From contig JANPWX010000029.1 of the NCBI GenBank assembly GCA_024734555.1, positions 186,001 to 250,000 of the forward strand: a DNA stretch of 64,000 bases, read 5' to 3'. The DNA comes from Trochalopteron elliotii (lineage: Eukaryota; Chordata; Aves; Passeriformes; Leiothrichidae). Shown here piece after piece: positions 61,423 through 64,000 of the stretch. The notes under the pieces are model-generated. The model saw only the letters and a list, made by a program, of their open reading frames with translations. It was not told the origin of the DNA and ran no database searches. Numbering within the stretch: position 1 is the first letter of the stretch; each line of letters opens with the position of its first letter. The translations under genes were made by a program, and so were the position numbers.

Positions 61423-64000
61423 CCAACCCACAGCTCTGATATTATAAACGGTTTTAGGTTCTACACCTGAGCTAGCTGGCCATTCTCAGAGTGGTATGGC
61501 CAAGCTTAACCCACAGTAAAAACAGGCTCAGCTGGCTGCTGGACCTGTTGTTCTACCAAAATAAGTATCTTTTCAAGTGAGAGTCCATATGACAGAGTTC
61601 TTGGTGCTGATAAAGTGTTTTACTGGAGATGTGCAATGCTGTATAAATATCTAGACCTGAACACTGAGAAGAAAAGCACAAACAAGGATCTTCAGTATTT
61701 GCATGTCTTTATTGGATGTAGACGACAACAAGTGATTTATCAAAGAAGTTTAATATATGTGGCAAGACATGAAGAACACATGAGTATCACTGTACATAAT
61801 GGCATTAGTCTAAGTTGGTATGATAATGCAACATAGATTTTACATAATCTTGACCAAAAGATTCGGCAAAATTTTAACACTTTCGGCAAACAACTTGTAG
61901 GAGTAGCTTTGCAAAAGGAAAACTGGTCATTACCAGCACTGTGATCACACTAATACAGTACATTGCAGGTGATATAAGCTTGGTTCTTTTGTGCTTGGCC
62001 TAGATACAAAGGTAAATAAAAATAAAAGTTTCAGCTAAGTGTGCACAAATAAAAATGCTTCAAGTGCTCTTCTCTGATTTGGTGCAGGCCTGCCTTGCAA
62101 AGCTGTATGGTTTTCAGCATTCAGATGGGGATTATGTCCTGTCAAGCTGCTCTCATTAGGACTTTTGTATGTGCACAGACATCTCCTGCTTTTGGAGCTG
62201 GTTGAGGGTGCAAAGGTTTTCATGTGGGAAAATGTTTAGAGGACAAGGCCAAGAAATTCATTGCATTTTCTTTGTAAGCTCTGAAATCATCCCAATTGCT
62301 CTGATCAAACATACCTTCAGTTCTTATCTCTGTCAGTCCCATCATGTTTTGTGGCACCAAAAAATTTCCAAGTAATGAAGAATACAGCAACCGAGATATC
62401 ACATACATATGCTGCATCTGCAAAATGCAAAAATTCAAATTAATAATTTGAATTTGGTTTTCTGCCCAGATGTTGACATTTTTTGGGTAAAATATCCTGG
62501 AGTTGTTAATGAAGTTTGTGTTTCACTTACACTGCATTGTTCTTAAAATTTGTACATCAGTTTTAGCTGGGGTGGATTAAAGGCAGAACACTCTAGCAAT
62601 CAACTGTGACAGTGATTACAGAATACTCATAGAAATTTTTTGTCTTTTTCTTGGAAATGGCCATATTTAAATGTGGTTACTCAATAATCATTGTGTTGTA
62701 TATGTGGTTATATTATGGGTAATGATCTGGAAAAGCAGCATTAGGGACAAGGTTTTCCCAACAAGAATTTTTCATTGCAAAATAGGCAATTAATCTTCAA
62801 ATAGACCATGTAAAAACAAGTGTTCAATGACACACAGATTGGTGGCATTGGTATTGAAACATCTTGTTTCCTAATATGTTGTCATCAGTATGGAGAAAAG
62901 AAAATGTTTCTGCAGTTCTCCATCCAAAGCAGACAAATACTTTTACAAATAACTTTTGATTCTCAAGACAACTCTATCTACATCTTCATGTATCATGAAA
63001 ATTCTAACATTAGAATCTGTTAATCTGAATGGAAAATGCAGCCTAAATTTAGTTACAAACCATCTGCATCTGTGAGCTGTCATACAAAACGTCAAAATCT
63101 ATATTCCTATTTTTTGTGCCTGAAATAGAATATAATAAAGGAACAGCATCTTTGCATATGAAATCTGTGATTCAAGAAGTTAACATGCTGCTTAAGCTGT
63201 AATCTGCTGTCTAGAAACCATTATCTCTGGATAGTTCTGTTCTCCACCTAATCACTCATTTTCACAAATTTGGAGAAAAAGCAAACTGCATGCTAATATG
63301 AAAAAAAAAAATGTTTGGGCCTGAAGAATTAGATTAGCACATTGGTAAATGCATAACTACTGCTTTCACAGTTGGTATGTGAATTGATGTAATTTCTTTG
63401 GACAAGTTTTGCAGTGGTCAGTCTGCTGGCTTAACACTGATTTGGGTTTTTGTGGTGACACAGACAAAGCCTTTTCCATCTCACAGGCAGAGCTGCCAGA
63501 GAAGGGAACAAGATCGACAAGCCCTTAGTGTGAATCTAAACACAAACTGCTGGGGGATGTATAGTGAAGAGTAAAAGAAGCTTTCTCTGTATTTAGGCAT
63601 TTTAAGGAATGCCTTTGTTGAGGGGAGAGCCTTGAATTGATGATCCATTGTATTCCATTGCCAAGACAACTTCTCAGATGATAAAACAAAAAACTGGCAG
63701 AGCACTATCCAAGTTGGTAAAGCTTTGCCAATACACAGCAAAGAGAGGGCTTTCCTACCTTCTAGCAAGAAAATGATTTTCCTTTTCTTTATAATTACTT
63801 TTAGTTATGTTAAGCATTTACTGCTTTCATCTATTTTCAGCAAAAAAAATTACAGGTTTTAGCTCTTTTTAGAATAGTAAACTTGAGAACTTCAATTATT
63901 TAATGCTCTGCATGCTTTGTAACATAAGGGTGTTTTGCTCTGTCAAAAGGGGTCAGCAGAAGTTAACAGAGCAGGTGCAAGGTCTTATGGGCTTTTGTAA
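61423..64000. other. Non-coding stretch to the window end
   Basis: The first few hundred bases could be eroded proviral leader, but nothing retroviral is recognisable; the 73-codon frame at 61615-61836 has no known motif. A perfect palindrome lies at 62431-62455. The part at 63100-63340 has an enhancer-like texture with TTTGCATATG and GCATGCTAATATG words. No gene is seen. Confidence 0.6.
62431..62455. repeat. 25-bp perfect palindrome with one central base
   Basis: Twelve-base arms AAATTCAAATTA and its exact reverse complement flank a single A at 62443. This can extrude as a small cruciform. AT-rich palindromes of this size are uncommon but not rare in vertebrate DNA. Confidence 0.9.

Noticed and set aside
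1..64000. Prokaryotic systems, CRISPR arrays, tRNA or rRNA genes, mitochondrial insertions
   Set aside because: No evenly spaced repeats, cloverleaf-like sequences, ribosomal words or dense coding are seen; the DNA is CpG-depleted vertebrate-type.

Overview
The window looks like non-coding, AT-rich vertebrate nuclear DNA. It is clearly CpG-depleted and contains no convincing protein-coding gene, tRNA, rRNA or CRISPR array. The few recognisable repeats point to a bird: two short CR1 LINE remnants with the CR1-type ORF2 C-terminus, two degraded copies of an endogenous-retrovirus LTR family I associate with bird genomes, and low overall repeat density. CR1 also occurs in crocodilians and turtles, so 'bird' is an inference. 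I cannot name the species or the neighbouring genes.

Layout. Positions 1-18160 are mostly featureless AT-rich sequence, broken by GC-elevated patches (about 3200-3700, 4170-4710, 10150-10580, 13335-13830, 17930-18160), some simple repeats and a strong 28-bp AT palindrome at 12425-12452. An internally deleted solo LTR lies at 18163-18432 (minus). Directly after it is a patch at 18541-18790 that reads like a vertebrate conserved non-coding element. The 24-26 kb region holds a GC-rich patch, two direct copies of an unidentified old repeat (24397-24451 and 25340-25397), a 30-bp tandem duplication (25161-25220) and a CR1 3' fragment ending at the ORF2 stop (25632-25692). From 26 to 54 kb there is long anonymous AT-rich sequence with several regulatory-looking patches (31620-32160, 42480-42680, 43060-43180). 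A second CR1 fragment with an in-frame stop is at 54422-54474. The most structured element is a roughly 380-bp LTR-like block at 59092-59471 (minus), with its own AATAAA signal and about 27-bp internal tandem repeats. A degraded LTR 3' end followed by a primer-binding-site-like sequence lies at 61270-61422 (plus).

Interpretation. The most likely identity is a gene desert or the inside of a very large intron. Any function would be cis-regulatory and would have to be shown by cross-species conservation or chromatin data. All open reading frames are short and lack recognisable domains. The longest, 181 codons at 4168-4713 on the minus strand, is only mildly longer than chance would give. I did not find an operon-like or otherwise novel multi-gene system.
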